Of a stretch of 64,000 nucleotides of DNA, positions 46,192-54,897 are shown piece by piece. The translations under genes and the position numbers were made by a program. The DNA is from Corynebacterium sp. MSK041 (lineage in GTDB: Bacteria; Actinomycetota; Actinomycetes; Mycobacteriales; Mycobacteriaceae). The stretch covers positions 35,416 to 99,415 of the forward strand of contig NZ_JASPJK010000008.1 of NCBI RefSeq assembly GCF_030232265.1, written 5' to 3'. Numbering within the stretch: the stretch's first letter is position 1; every line of letters begins with the position of its first letter. The notes beneath the pieces were generated by a model. It searched no databases. It saw nothing but the letters and a program-made list of their open reading frames with translations, and was not told where the DNA came from.

Positions 46192-47286
46192 ATGAACACT
46201 TTTGCAGCACTAGTGGCGGGTCTAACCAACCCGATCGAGACCCTGGCATCCTTTGATGCCCAGGTCCTCCTCGACGCTGGCTGCAAACCCGCCCTTGTAC
46301 GCGAATGGACCAAAGTCCACAAGGTCTACTACGGGCCCACCAAGTTCACCCGCAAACAAGCCAACGCGATCAAGATAGCTCGCTCGACGAAGAAGTCCTT
46401 GGATCAGCTCGCCTACATCGAATCATGTCTTGCCGGGATCACAGACCCCGGCAAGACATGGGAGTTACGCCTTGCCCTGTTGTCGGTCAAGGGAAACTAC
46501 GACACGCTTCAGCGTCGGGCGAAAGACATCATCCCCGAAGTGGACACGCCTGCCCCGGAGCCAACAATCCGGTTTGGTCGCTCACGTAAACAGTCCCGCC
46601 CCATGAACATTATGGGTCCAGAACACGACATGGCAGCCATCGAGTACGCACTACGCCAAAAAGTCACCGGTGATGGGCCTGCCGGGCCACAGATGTACGA
46701 AGCATTCATGACCATCCTTGGTCTTCGTCCCGACACTGTGGGCGAGACTCCAGCTCGGATTGCTCCTGCTGTCCCCCGTCCACTGATCCTGATCCCACTA
46801 GAAGAACACATCAAAATCATCCGTGGTGTAGGCGATGACATCATCCTGGGGCTAACCGATGGCACCACCATGACCGGTGCGGAATACTTGGCCCAGAATT
46901 TTGGGGACGTACTCGAAGTGGCGGTATTCCATCCACAACAAGGTGCGGTCAACCTGTATGACACGCAACGGTTTGCTAACCAGAAACAACGCGACCTAGC
47001 CAGAGCACTATCACCAACCTGCCCAGTACCGGATTGCCGGCATGCGGCGGATAACTGTCAGGTCCACCACATCAAAGCCTGGTCACAGGGCGGGTTAACC
47101 AACATGGATAACCTGGCCATGCTGTGCCGCTATCACAACCGCACCAACGACGACGACCCCGAACGCAGCTACCACGGCCGGGTAGACAACATCCGGGGCG
47201 CACCCAAATGGAGATCACCCCGCGGACACCTCATCCCCAACACCATCCACCCCTTTGGGGCAATGACACTCCTGTACGGAAGATAG
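46192..47286 (+). CDS. HNH endonuclease-domain protein
   Basis: The C-terminal HNH nuclease domain is intact: CPVPDC, CQVHHIKAW, a GGLTNMDNLAMLCRYHN stretch with the metal-binding His and Asn. The ~270-residue N-terminal part is helical, as in the corynebacterial and mycobacterial 13E12-like repeat proteins, which occur in several copies per genome. I start at the ATG at 46192 (364 residues); a GTG three codons earlier is possible. A TAGTGT sequence about 7 nt before the ATG could serve as a -10 of a leaderless transcript. The role is unknown. Confidence 0.85.
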   Translation: MNTFAALVAGLTNPIETLASFDAQVLLDAGCKPALVREWTKVHKVYYGPTKFTRKQANAIKIARSTKKSLDQLAYIESCLAGITDPGKTWELRLALLSVKGNYDTLQRRAKDIIPEVDTPAPEPTIRFGRSRKQSRPMNIMGPEHDMAAIEYALRQKVTGDGPAGPQMYEAFMTILGLRPDTVGETPARIAPAVPRPLILIPLEEHIKIIRGVGDDIILGLTDGTTMTGAEYLAQNFGDVLEVAVFHPQQGAVNLYDTQRFANQKQRDLARALSPTCPVPDCRHAADNCQVHHIKAWSQGGLTNMDNLAMLCRYHNRTNDDDPERSYHGRVDNIRGAPKWRSPRGHLIPNTIHPFGAMTLLYGR

Positions 47287-47337
47287 CCCGCCAACACATG
47301 TCGAAAGCCAGCAACAGCTGGTCTTTCGGCATGCCCA

Positions 47338-47409
47338 GGTTTGACTATCGCGAATCACGCACCGCAAAACCCCAGGTCGCGGAACGCTGCGCAGTGCGAT
47401 AGTCAAACC
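47338..47409. repeat. 14-bp perfect inverted repeat bounding a 72-bp segment
   Basis: GGTTTGACTATCGC (47338-47351) and GCGATAGTCAAACC (47396-47409) bound a 44-bp centre. It follows the HNH gene and is neither the stem of a terminator nor part of tuf. It has the form of a minimal mobile element or of a recombination site. Confidence 0.65.
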
Positions 47410-47538
47410 GGCCCATCAACTCCACACTCCGGTATGTCAGCATGGCCACTATTCAGCAACTGCAGATCACCAAACCCGGACGTGCGCTTTGGTTTCCTCC
47501 CCGACCTGTAACAGCGACCGGAAATCAGGCATAGCAAA

Positions 47539-47570
47539 AGCCGCACTCCCTGCGATCAGGGGATGCGGCT
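47539..47570 (-). terminator. Intrinsic terminator after tuf
   Basis: AGCCGCA and TGCGGCT form the stem with an inner CCC/GGG. On the minus strand it continues with CTTTTGC. It lies about 46 nt past the tuf stop. Confidence 0.85.
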
Positions 47571-47616
47571 TCTGAAGAGCTGTTCTGGCAGAACCAGAAC
47601 CTGGTTTAGCTAAGAA

Positions 47617-48807
47617 CTAGCCCAGGATCTTGGTCACGCGGCCAGCGCCGACGGTACGGGAGCCCTCGCGGATAGCGAAGCGCAGGCCCTCGTCCATAGC
47701 GACCGGCTGGATGAGCTCAACGGTCATGTCGACGTTGTCGCCCGGCATAACCATCTCGGTGCCCTCCGGCAGCTTCACAACACCGGTCACGTCAGTGGTA
47801 CGGAAGTAGAACTGCGGACGGTAGTTGTCGAAGAACGGGGTGTGGCGGCCGCCCTCGTCCTTGGACAGGACGTAGACAGAGCCCTCGAACTTGGTGTGCG
47901 GGGTGTAAGCGCCCGGCTTGATGATGACCTGGCCACGCTCAACGTCCTCACGCTTCAGACCGCGGAGCAGCAGAGCAGCGTTGTCGCCAGCCTCAGCGGT
48001 GTCGAGAAGCTTGTTGAACATCTCGATGGAGGTGACGGTGGTCTTCTGGGACTTCTCGCGGATACCGATGATCTCGACCTCGTCGTTGAGGTTCAGGACA
48101 CCACGCTCAACACGGCCGGTAACAACGGTACCGCGGCCGGAAATGGTGAAGATGTCCTCGATCGGCATCAGGAAGTCACGGTCGGTCTCGCGGACCGGGT
48201 CCGGGATGGAGTCGTCGCAAGCCTGCATCAGGTCAACGATGGACTGAACCCACTTCTCCTCGCCCTCGATAGCCTTGAGAGCGGAGATGTGGATGATCGG
48301 AGCCTCTTCGTCGTAGTCCTGCTCACCCAGCAGCTCGCGGATTTCCATCTCGACGAGCTCGATGATCTCCTCATCGTCAACCATGTCGCACTTGTTCAGT
48401 GCAACGAGGATGTACGGAACGCCAACCTGGCGAGCGAGCAGAACGTGCTCGCGGGTCTGCGGCATCGGGCCGTCAGTAGCAGCAACAACGAGGATTGCGC
48501 CGTCCATCTGAGCAGCACCGGTAATCATGTTCTTGATGTAGTCGGCGTGGCCCGGGGCGTCAACGTGTGCGTAGTGGCGCTTCGGGGTGTTGTACTCCAC
48601 GTGGGAGATGTTGATGGTAATACCGCGCTCGCGCTCCTCCGGAGCCTTATCGATGGCAGCGTAGTCGAAGGCCTTGTTCTCCTCCGGGTACTTGTCAGCC
48701 AGCACCTTGGTGATAGCAGCGGTGGTGGTGGTCTTGCCGTGGTCGACGTGACCGATGGTACCGATGTTCACGTGCGGCTTAGTGCGCTCGAACTTTTCCT
48801 TTGCCAC
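47617..48807 (-). CDS. tuf: Elongation factor Tu
   Basis: EF-Tu carries aminoacyl-tRNA to the ribosome. The 396-residue protein has G1 [10 protein letters not shown]2/G3 [11 protein letters not shown] with DxxG, and G4 NKCD. No change at elfamycin-associated positions was looked for in detail. It stands 344 bp downstream of fusA and has its own promoter in that gap, so it can be transcribed apart from the str operon. Confidence 0.98.
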   Translation of the reverse strand: MAKEKFERTKPHVNIGTIGHVDHGKTTTTAAITKVLADKYPEENKAFDYAAIDKAPEERERGITINISHVEYNTPKRHYAHVDAPGHADYIKNMITGAAQMDGAILVVAATDGPMPQTREHVLLARQVGVPYILVALNKCDMVDDEEIIELVEMEIRELLGEQDYDEEAPIIHISALKAIEGEEKWVQSIVDLMQACDDSIPDPVRETDRDFLMPIEDIFTISGRGTVVTGRVERGVLNLNDEVEIIGIREKSQKTTVTSIEMFNKLLDTAEAGDNAALLLRGLKREDVERGQVIIKPGAYTPHTKFEGSVYVLSKDEGGRHTPFFDNYRPQFYFRTTDVTGVVKLPEGTEMVMPGDNVDMTVELIQPVAMDEGLRFAIREGSRTVGAGRVTKILG

Positions 48808-49151
48808 TGTTTGTCCTCCTGGACGTACATGTGACTACGACTCTCGCAGCCACGTGGATTTACTTTGCCTTGTTTTCATTTCCTAGCACTCGGTCCACAC
48901 AGTCCACGTAATCGAACAGTGAACCGGTGCGAGGGCATGGAAACAATGGCCATTTCACAATGTGCCAGTTACTTGATCCTAGATTTGTCGTGGCCGTTTT
49001 TCAAACCACAACGGGGTCTCCCGGTGGTAACGGCCGGCTCAAGCTGGGCGGGTTCTGTGACCTGCACCAACCTCAGCCCGGCCACTACCACTGGGTGGGT
49101 GAGCCCCCGCTCAACACTTACTGGCAAGAGCCAAGCGGGGACGGCTGGACG
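48808..49151. other. Intergenic region between fusA and tuf
   Basis: No gene is seen. It contains the tuf promoter at 48976-49004 and a long tuf leader of about 160 nt. A weak CCCCGCT/AGCGGGG pairing near 49108-49137 lies just past fusA, but it has no T-run, so read-through from fusA into tuf is likely. Confidence 0.6.
48976..49004 (-). promoter_or_regulatory. tuf: Probable sigma-A promoter of tuf
   Basis: On the minus strand TTGAAA (-35) and TAGGAT (-10) are separated by exactly 17 bp. Both boxes fit the corynebacterial housekeeping consensus. The start would be about 160 nt before the tuf GTG/ATG, leaving a long leader. Confidence 0.65.
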
Positions 49152-51275
49152 TTAGGCCCGGCCGTTGCGCTCGTCGATGATCTCCTGGGCGATGGACGAC
49201 GGGACCTCGCCGTAGGAGTCAAAGACCATGGTGAAGTTTGCGCGGCCGGCGGTTGCGGAACGCAGGTCACCGATGTAGCCGAACATCTCGGACAGCGGAA
49301 CCTTTGCCTTGACAACCTTGGCGCCGGAGCGGTCTTCCATGGCGTACACCTGGCCACGACGGGAGCTGATGTCACCGTTGACGGTGCCCATGTACTCCTC
49401 CGGGGTGACAACTTCGACGGCCATGAGTGGCTCGAGCAGGACCGGCTTTGCCTTAGCCACAGCTTCCTTCAGAGCCTGGGAACCAGCGAGCTTGAAGGCC
49501 ATCTCAGAGGAGTCAACCTCGTGGTAGGCGCCGTCTTCCAGGGTGGCCTTGATGTTCACCAGCGGGTAGCCAGCGAGGTAGCCGTACTGCATTGCGTCCT
49601 GGATACCAGCGTCGACGGACGGGATGTACTCCTTCGGCACGCGGCCACCAGTGACGGCGTTCTCGAAGGTGTAAATGGCGGACTCGCCTTCCTCGAGGGT
49701 CTCCGGGTCCGGGTTGTACGGCTCGATGGAGATGATGACCTTCGCGAACTGGCCGGAACCACCGGTCTGCTTCTTGTGGGTGTAGTCGAGGTGCTCGACT
49801 GCCTTGCGGATGGTCTCGCGGTAAGCAACCTGCGGGGAGCCGATGTTTGCCTCAACCTTGAACTCGCGCTTCATGCGGTCCACGAGGACGTCGAGGTGGA
49901 GCTCGCCCATGCCGCCGATGACGGTCTGGCCGGACTCCTCGTCGAGGTGGACGGTGAAGGTCGGGTCCTCTTCGGCGAGCTTCTGAATAGCGGTGCCCAG
50001 CTTCTCCTGGTCAGCCTTGGTCTTTGGCTCAATAGCAACCTGGATCACCGGATCCGGGAAGTCCATGGACTCGAGGATGATCGGGTGGTCCGGGCTGCAA
50101 AGGGTGTCACCCGTGGTGGTTTCCTTCAGGCCGATGAACGCGTAGATGTTGCCGGCGTCAGCGTGCTCGACCGGGTTCTCCTTGTTCGCGTGCATCTGGA
50201 AGAGCTTGCCCACGCGCTCCTTCTTGTTCTTCGTGGAGTTGAGCATCTGCTCGCCCGGGATTGCCTGGCCGGAGTAGACGCGCACGTAGGTGAGCTTGCC
50301 GAAGAACGGGTGAACAGCAATCTTGAATGCCAGTGCGGAGAACGGATCCTCCACGGACGGCTTACGGGTCAGCTGCTCGTCGCCATCGATGGACGTACCG
50401 GTGACCTCACCGATGTCCAGCGGGTTCGGCAGGTAGTCCACAATCGCGTCGAGAAGCGGCTGGACGCCCTTGTTGCGGTATGCGGTACCGCAGAAGACCG
50501 GGTAAATCTCGGAGTTGACGGTCATCTTGCGGATGGCGCCCTTGATCTCATCGATAGTCAGCTCTTCGCCGCCGAAGTACTTCTCCATGAGCTCTTCGTC
50601 GGACTCAGCAACGGTCTCGAGCAGCTTCTCGCGGTACTCCTCAGCCTTCTCCTGAAGGTCGGCCGGGATCTCCTCGATGGTGCCCTCGGTACCGATCTCG
50701 GTCTTGCCACGCCAGGTGATGGCCTGCATGTTGATCAGGTCAACAACACCGTCGAAGTCATCCTCAGCACCGATCGGCAGCTGCATAACCAACGGCTTAG
50801 CGCCGAGGCGGTCGATGATGGTCTGAACGGTGTAGTAGAAGTCAGCGCCCAGCTTGTCCATCTTATTGACAAAGCAGACACGCGGGACGTCGTACTTAGC
50901 AGCCTGACGCCACACCTGCTCGGACTGCGGCTCCACACCCTCTTTACCGTCGAACACTGCGACAGCGCCGTCGAGAACGCGCAGGGAGCGCTCAACCTCA
51001 ACGGTGAAGTCGACGTGGCCCGGGGTGTCGATGATGTTGATCTGGTTGTTGTTCCAGAAGCAGGTCACAGCAGCGGACGTAATGGTGATGCCGCGTTCCT
51101 TCTCCTGCTCCATCCAGTCAGTGGTTGCGCCGCCGTCGTGGGTCTCTCCCACACGACGGTTGATGCCCGTGTAGAACAGGATGCGCTCGGTCGTGGTGGT
51201 CTTACCAGCATCGATGTGGGCCATGATGCCGATGTTGCGGACCTTATTCAGATCCTTAAGCACTTCTTGTGCCAC
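49152..51275 (-). CDS. fusA: Elongation factor G
   Basis: EF-G drives translocation of tRNA and mRNA. The 707-residue protein has G1 [19 protein letters not shown] and NKMD in the G domain, and the standard domains II-V. It starts with GTG at 51275. It is in the str operon rpsL-rpsG-fusA and is preceded by a 173-bp gap that holds an unusual RNA structure. Confidence 0.98.
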   Translation of the reverse strand: MAQEVLKDLNKVRNIGIMAHIDAGKTTTTERILFYTGINRRVGETHDGGATTDWMEQEKERGITITSAAVTCFWNNNQINIIDTPGHVDFTVEVERSLRVLDGAVAVFDGKEGVEPQSEQVWRQAAKYDVPRVCFVNKMDKLGADFYYTVQTIIDRLGAKPLVMQLPIGAEDDFDGVVDLINMQAITWRGKTEIGTEGTIEEIPADLQEKAEEYREKLLETVAESDEELMEKYFGGEELTIDEIKGAIRKMTVNSEIYPVFCGTAYRNKGVQPLLDAIVDYLPNPLDIGEVTGTSIDGDEQLTRKPSVEDPFSALAFKIAVHPFFGKLTYVRVYSGQAIPGEQMLNSTKNKKERVGKLFQMHANKENPVEHADAGNIYAFIGLKETTTGDTLCSPDHPIILESMDFPDPVIQVAIEPKTKADQEKLGTAIQKLAEEDPTFTVHLDEESGQTVIGGMGELHLDVLVDRMKREFKVEANIGSPQVAYRETIRKAVEHLDYTHKKQTGGSGQFAKVIISIEPYNPDPETLEEGESAIYTFENAVTGGRVPKEYIPSVDAGIQDAMQYGYLAGYPLVNIKATLEDGAYHEVDSSEMAFKLAGSQALKEAVAKAKPVLLEPLMAVEVVTPEEYMGTVNGDISSRRGQVYAMEDRSGAKVVKAKVPLSEMFGYIGDLRSATAGRANFTMVFDSYGEVPSSIAQEIIDERNGRA

Positions 51276-51345
51276 GTTGTGTACCCCAACTTAATTGTCG
51301 TCGACGCCCTTGAGCCGCATCCCCATCTAAACGGGGCGACTGTGA

Positions 51346-51423
51346 GACGCCTTTGCGGATATTTTCCTTGGTCAATTGTGCCACGTCCTCGCTGATCTGG
51401 CATTAGCACGCCGCAAAGGCGTC
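51346..51423 (-). promoter_or_regulatory. Mutually exclusive RNA hairpins between rpsG and fusA
   Basis: GACGCCTTTGCGG occurs at 51346-51358 on the plus strand and its inverse CCGCAAAGGCGTC at 51411-51423, a perfect 13-bp long-range pair. The right-hand copy can instead fold on itself with flanking CACGCC and CGTCGTGCC-type sequence into a local hairpin with loop GCAAA. The two folds exclude each other, and a CCCC/GGGG mini-stem follows. There is no T-run, so control of fusA translation or RNA processing is more likely than termination. Confidence 0.5.
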
Positions 51424-51448
51424 GTGCCAGACGCAGCAAAGCGGGAAA

Positions 51449-51916
51449 CTACCAGCGGTAGTGGGCGAAGGCGCGGTTGGCCTCTGCCATCTTGTGGGTG
51501 TCCTCGCGGCGCTTCACGGATGCGCCGAGACCGTTGGATGCGTCCAGGATCTCGTTTGCAAGGCGCTCAACCATGGTGTTCTCACGACGCTGACGGGTAA
51601 AGGTAACCATCCAGCGCAGCGCCAGGGTGGTGGAACGGCCCGGGCGGACCTCAACCGGAACCTGGTAGGTTGCGCCACCAACACGGCGGGAGCGAACCTC
51701 GAGGTCCGGGCGGATGTTGCCCAGTGCCTTCTCCAGGGTGCCAACCGGGTCGGTTCCGGTCTTCTCGCGGCAGATCTCCAACGCGTCGTAGACGATGCGC
51801 TGCGCGGTGGACTTCTTGCCGTCCTTCAGGATCTTGTTGATCAGCTGGGTGACCAGCTCGGAGCCGTAAACCGGATCCTTAACGACGGGACGCTTCGGTG
51901 CTTGCTGCTTACGCAT
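51449..51916 (-). CDS. rpsG: 30S ribosomal protein S7
   Basis: S7 nucleates the head of the small subunit. The 155-residue protein starts [19 protein letters not shown] and has the [24 protein letters not shown] core and ends FAHYRW. It lies 6 bp after rpsL. Confidence 0.98.
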   Translation of the reverse strand: MRKQQAPKRPVVKDPVYGSELVTQLINKILKDGKKSTAQRIVYDALEICREKTGTDPVGTLEKALGNIRPDLEVRSRRVGGATYQVPVEVRPGRSTTLALRWMVTFTRQRRENTMVERLANEILDASNGLGASVKRREDTHKMAEANRAFAHYRW

Positions 51917-51922
51917 TTTTGA

Positions 51923-52294
51923 TTACTGTCCCTTCTTCGCGCCGTAACGGGAGCGAGCCTGCTTGCGGTCCTTGACACCCTGGGTATCCAGTGCACCACG
52001 GATGATCTTGTAGCGGACACCCGGAAGGTCCTTCACACGACCACCGCGCACGAGCACCATGGAGTGCTCCTGCAGGTTGTGGCCCTCACCCGGGATGTAT
52101 GCGGAAACCTCAATGCCGGAGGTCAGACGCACACGCGCGACCTTACGCAGAGCGGAGTTCGGCTTCTTCGGGGTGGTGGTGTACACGCGGGTGCACACAC
52201 CGCGGCGCTGCGGGGAGCCCTTCAGGGCTGCCGTAGCGACCTTCTTGCTCTTATCGTGGCGGCCCTTGCGGACCAACTGCTGAATAGTTGGCAT
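51923..52294 (-). CDS. rpsL: 30S ribosomal protein S12
   Basis: S12 controls decoding accuracy. I start it at [12 protein letters not shown] (123 residues, the family length); the longer frame to 52405 has no homology. The two sites where substitutions give streptomycin resistance, the lysines in TPKKPNSA and RVKDLPG, are both wild type. It leads the str operon. No clear promoter was identified in the gap upstream. Confidence 0.98.
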   Translation of the reverse strand: MPTIQQLVRKGRHDKSKKVATAALKGSPQRRGVCTRVYTTTPKKPNSALRKVARVRLTSGIEVSAYIPGEGHNLQEHSMVLVRGGRVKDLPGVRYKIIRGALDTQGVKDRKQARSRYGAKKGQ

Positions 52295-52490
52295 ACCAAC
52301 ACTTTCTTGTCGTCTTATCGCCCACCCCGAACGGAACCATGCCCAGACACGCAAAAATGGGGGCTCTTTTTCGGGGCCCTTCCGCGTGCATGAACATCGA
52401 ACCATTCAAGGTGAACGGGGAGTTCATTTTCCACATCCAACGACCTCATCGCCCGTTGGTGGAATCGGAGTAAAAGATACACAAGGGAGA

Positions 52491-52517
52491 CGTCGATAAG
52501 CAAATTGCTTTTCGACG
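52491..52517. repeat. Inverted pair of the 11-mer upstream of rpsL
   Basis: CGTCGATAAGC (52491-52501) and GCTTTTCGACG (52507-52517, one mismatch) face each other with a 5-nt spacer. The pair can fold into a hairpin with 11-bp arms, 10 of them paired. It is preceded by GGGAGA and followed by CCCCCC and AAAAAA. Confidence 0.8.
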
Positions 52518-52550
52518 CCCCCCAAAAAATATTTTCCCCATTTCTCCACG

Positions 52551-52574
52551 GGTGACTCGCATCACAGTTATATT
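52551..52574 (+). promoter_or_regulatory. GlxR/CRP-type site and -10 box of the surface-protein gene
   Basis: GTGACTCGCATCAC is a GTGA-N6-TCAC palindrome, with a matching A on the right flank; one outer base differs from the GlxR consensus. TATATT (52569-52574) follows directly as a good -10. A site over the -35 position would be expected to repress. The transcript would start about 50 nt before the ATG. Confidence 0.45.
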
Positions 52575-52631
52575 TACTTTTGCCTCAGAATCCTCTGTTT
52601 GGCAATTGGTACGAGACTTAAAGGATGGCCC

Positions 52632-53576
52632 ATGAAGAGCCTTCGTATTAATCGCGGTGCCGCCGTCGGCGTGACCGCAGCATCCCTGTTTTTCGCAGCA
52701 AGCACCGTAACCATTCCCCACGCCGCCGCTGAGGCCGCGAGCAAGGACCTGGCACTGAAGTGCACCTACACCGCACCTCTCGTAGGAACCAAGGACGTTG
52801 AGACAACCGCGAAAGTCACCGTTGACATGCCCAAAGAGGTCGACGCTGGCGCTGATATTTCGGTGAAGGTCACCACTGGCGACGCAACGATCTCCCACGG
52901 CGCCTTCATTGCCGTAACTAAGGTGAGCGCCGAGGGCAGCACCATCCGCCTGCAGGTCTCCCCTAACGCGGAGCTCGTTGGCACACCTGAGGGTGTGACC
53001 CTGAATAACGGTGTACTGAGCGTCGCGAATGTTCTCTCCGCATCGAAGACTGCAATGCGCGACGTCACTGTCACCGCGAAGCCAGCCGAGTTCACCCTGC
53101 GCTCCACCGACGGTGAAAAGGTCACGGTCGGCGCCGCAAGCAACGTCATCGACGTGAAGCTGAAGGCATCGGTCGGCGAGGTCCCAACGACTTGCCAGAC
53201 CACCGCCACCCAACTGAACGAAACCACCATCAAGGCAGCCCCGGCGCCGGAGCCAAAACCGAACCCCGAGGACCCGGCACCGGGCGACAACGAGAACCCT
53301 GGCGAGGGCGACGACCAGAACCCAGGTGAGGGTGATGACCAGACCCCGGGTGAGGGCGACAACAACAACGAAAACCCGGGCGGAGGCGATCCTGCGCCGT
53401 CCGACCCAGAGCAGCAGGGTTCCTCGACTGATGACTTCCTCTCGTTCATCTTCAAGATCTTCGGGATGGACAAGTCCGATGAAGGCAAGCAGACCGCTAT
53501 CACCTTCTGGTCCGCCATCATCGGTGGTGGAATCCTCGCTGTTCTCTTCTCCACTTTGGCGAAGTTCACCCAGTAG
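52632..53576 (+). CDS. Secreted surface protein with acidic repeat and C-terminal membrane anchor
   Basis: The 314-residue protein has a signal peptide (cut near residue 32, after AAAEA), a beta-rich domain of about 170 residues with one likely disulfide (Cys in LALKCTYT and Cys in PTTCQTT), a Pro/Glu/Asp/Gly-rich spacer with a NPGEGDDQ-type repeat, and a C-terminal helix (FWSAIIGGGILAVLFSTLA). AAGGATGG precedes the ATG; an upstream start at 52599 is less likely. I know no family. The layout is of a domain held away from the membrane by an acidic stalk. Confidence 0.75.
   Translation: MKSLRINRGAAVGVTAASLFFAASTVTIPHAAAEAASKDLALKCTYTAPLVGTKDVETTAKVTVDMPKEVDAGADISVKVTTGDATISHGAFIAVTKVSAEGSTIRLQVSPNAELVGTPEGVTLNNGVLSVANVLSASKTAMRDVTVTAKPAEFTLRSTDGEKVTVGAASNVIDVKLKASVGEVPTTCQTTATQLNETTIKAAPAPEPKPNPEDPAPGDNENPGEGDDQNPGEGDDQTPGEGDNNNENPGGGDPAPSDPEQQGSSTDDFLSFIFKIFGMDKSDEGKQTAITFWSAIIGGGILAVLFSTLAKFTQ
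53283..53370. repeat. 27-bp-type tandem repeat coding for the acidic stalk
   Basis: Units such as CCAGGTGAGGGTGATGACCA (20 bases shown) recur about three times and encode P-G-E-G-D-D-Q/N-N-type residues. Length variation between strains is likely. Confidence 0.65.
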
Positions 53577-53631
53577 AGGAACAACCCAGAACCACTAAGG
53601 TGACACGCTTCCCAGAGGCGCACACCCTCTA

Positions 53632-53679
53632 ACGGCCACTTCCCCCTCCCTACGAAGAGCGACCGGGAAGTGGCCGTTT
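53632..53679 (+). terminator. Terminator after the surface-protein gene
   Basis: AACGGCCACTTCCC and GGGAAGTGGCCGTT form a perfect 14-bp stem with a 20-nt loop, 56 nt past the stop. The T-run after it is short (TT then CGT), so it is moderately convincing; the loop and right arm overlap the end of the doubtful frame on the other strand. Confidence 0.7.
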
Positions 53680-53964
53680 CGTATGCGCCGTGCCCAATGC
53701 GCGAGAACGGCCCGCCCCCCGAGATGAGAGAGCCGGGCCGTTGGGCAGGCATTTCAGGCCATCGACCCATGTCACACCTTCTTGCATGAGTTGAGCCACG
53801 TCGACGCGCTTCGGGTCATGCCTGTGTAGGAAATCCTGGTGCTTTTCAGTGATTCCTTGATAACCTCCGCGCTGAAGAATCACGTTCCACGCGATTTTGT
53901 TGGTGCAGTCGCGACCGATAGATGTGTCTGTCCAGCTCTTTCCATCAAATGGGAAAAGGTCCAT
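53650..53964 (-). CDS. Doubtful small protein or gene remnant
   Basis: This 104-residue frame is the only one in its stretch with protein-like composition: FPFDGKSWTDTSIGRDC, then TNKIAWNVILQRGGYQGITEKH and QDFLHRHDPKRVDVAQLM. I recognise no family. It lacks a good ribosome-binding site. The last ~25 residues are encoded by the right arm of the surface-protein terminator, so the original end may have been lost. It could be a fragment of a larger gene. Confidence 0.35.
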   Translation of the reverse strand: MDLFPFDGKSWTDTSIGRDCTNKIAWNVILQRGGYQGITEKHQDFLHRHDPKRVDVAQLMQEGVTWVDGLKCLPNGPALSSRGAGRSRALGTAHTKRPLPGRSS

Positions 53965-54161
53965 AAACCACGTGTCATCCGCGGGCGGTTCTGTCCTTCA
54001 CCAGAAATAGCGGAGATAAGCCAGTAATGCACGGTTGCCCCTTGGGTGCTCTCAACCTCGGCGTTCGTAGCAAATTCTGTTTGCCGTTAGTTGTGGCCGA
54101 AGTAGTATTCCTTCATGTTCTTTCGCCGTGCAGTTCGGGCCTGGCTAGGTACGCTGAAAGC

Positions 54162-54797
54162 ATGAATTCTGAGATTGAACGGACTGATGATCACCTACCA
54201 CGCAAGCGGGTTTCCACCGCCGCGCGTCAAGATGTGGCGGACATGCTGTCGGCCGCATTGGCTGATGGGCAGCTCAATGTCACTGAATTCGATGAACGCA
54301 GCACAAAGCTGTGGCGGCTGACGTACGCCGATGAGCTCGCGGAACTCACCGCGGACCTAGACGTCACGCACGCCCCCGCGCCCGCAGCCAGCGCCGCACC
54401 GGCCATCACACCGACGCCCGGCGGTGCCCGGCTGACGTTCTCCATCATGGGCGGATCCTCCCGCGAAGGCAGCTGGCAGGTCGCACGGCACCACGCCTCA
54501 TTCACCACGATGGGTGGCAACACCCTTGACCTGCGCCACGCCGAACTGTCGGCGCGGGAGACAGTGATCCACGCTTACGCAGTGATGGGTGGCATGGAAA
54601 TCATCGTCCCGGAGGATGTGCGTGTGATCAGCGAAGGCATCGGCATCATGGGCGGTTTCGGCATCGAAGATCACCCTTCGTGCACGGTGCTCATGAGCGA
54701 TCTTCCACCCAACGCCCCCACCATCCGCATCCGTGGTGCCGCCGTCATGGGTGGTATCGGGGTGGTACGCGCATCGCGTTCAGCGCGCCTGCATTAA
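54162..54797 (+). CDS. DUF1707 protein with a LiaF-type C-terminal domain
   Basis: The first ~55 residues after the start (KRVSTAARQDVADMLSAALADGQLNVTEFDERS, then ADELAELTADL) are a DUF1707 domain, a small helical domain common in actinobacterial membrane or DNA-linked proteins. The rest repeats a strand pattern around IMGG (SIMGGSS, AVMGGMEI, GIMGGFGI, AAVMGGIGV), as in the LiaF/DUF2154 beta-helix. No membrane helix is seen. I start at the ATG at 54162 (211 residues); a longer frame to 54027 is not supported. The role is unknown; LiaF proteins act in envelope stress signalling. Confidence 0.78.
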   Translation: MNSEIERTDDHLPRKRVSTAARQDVADMLSAALADGQLNVTEFDERSTKLWRLTYADELAELTADLDVTHAPAPAASAAPAITPTPGGARLTFSIMGGSSREGSWQVARHHASFTTMGGNTLDLRHAELSARETVIHAYAVMGGMEIIVPEDVRVISEGIGIMGGFGIEDHPSCTVLMSDLPPNAPTIRIRGAAVMGGIGVVRASRSARLH

Positions 54798-54819
54798 TCA
54801 GCACGCCTGCACTAACGAG

Positions 54820-54867
54820 AAACCCGGTCCTCACCCCCGCTGAGTGCGGGGAGAAAGGACCGGGTTT
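54820..54867. terminator. rpoC: Two-way terminator between the DUF1707 gene and rpoC
   Basis: AAACCCGGTCCT and AGGACCGGGTTT form a perfect 12-bp stem around an inner CCGC/GCGG. The T-run at the right end (GGGTTTAGC) serves the plus strand, and TTTCTCG the minus strand. It separates the convergent genes. Confidence 0.85.
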
Positions 54868-54897
54868 AGCTACCTAGGCGCTAGTTGCGGCTAGTGC

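Larger units (their letters stand above)
47287..47616. other. Intergenic region HNH gene / tuf with nested hairpins
   Basis: No gene is seen. A hairpin at 47297-47333 (CATG-CGAAAG-CAGC pairing with GCTG-CTTTCG-CATG, loop AACA) has no T-run, so it is at best a weak terminator. The perfect 14-bp inverted repeat at 47338-47409 and the tuf terminator follow; the rest is plain. Confidence 0.6.
52295..52631. other. Divergent region rpsL / surface-protein gene
   Basis: These 337 bp hold no gene. Features are the inverted pair of the 11-mer at 52491-52517 and the CRP-type site plus -10 box at 52551-52574. The rpsL promoter must also lie here but I see no convincing boxes. Confidence 0.6.

Noticed and set aside
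49108..49137. Terminator after fusA
   Set aside because: The CCCCGCT/AGCGGGG pairing has a long loop and no T-run in the fusA direction.
48927..51395. 822-codon open frame on the plus strand
   Set aside because: It is the antisense shadow of fusA and runs through the tuf promoter region.
52766..53770. 334-codon frame on the minus strand
   Set aside because: It is antisense to the surface protein; its Ser/Pro/Gly repeats mirror the acidic repeat, and no ribosome-binding site is present.
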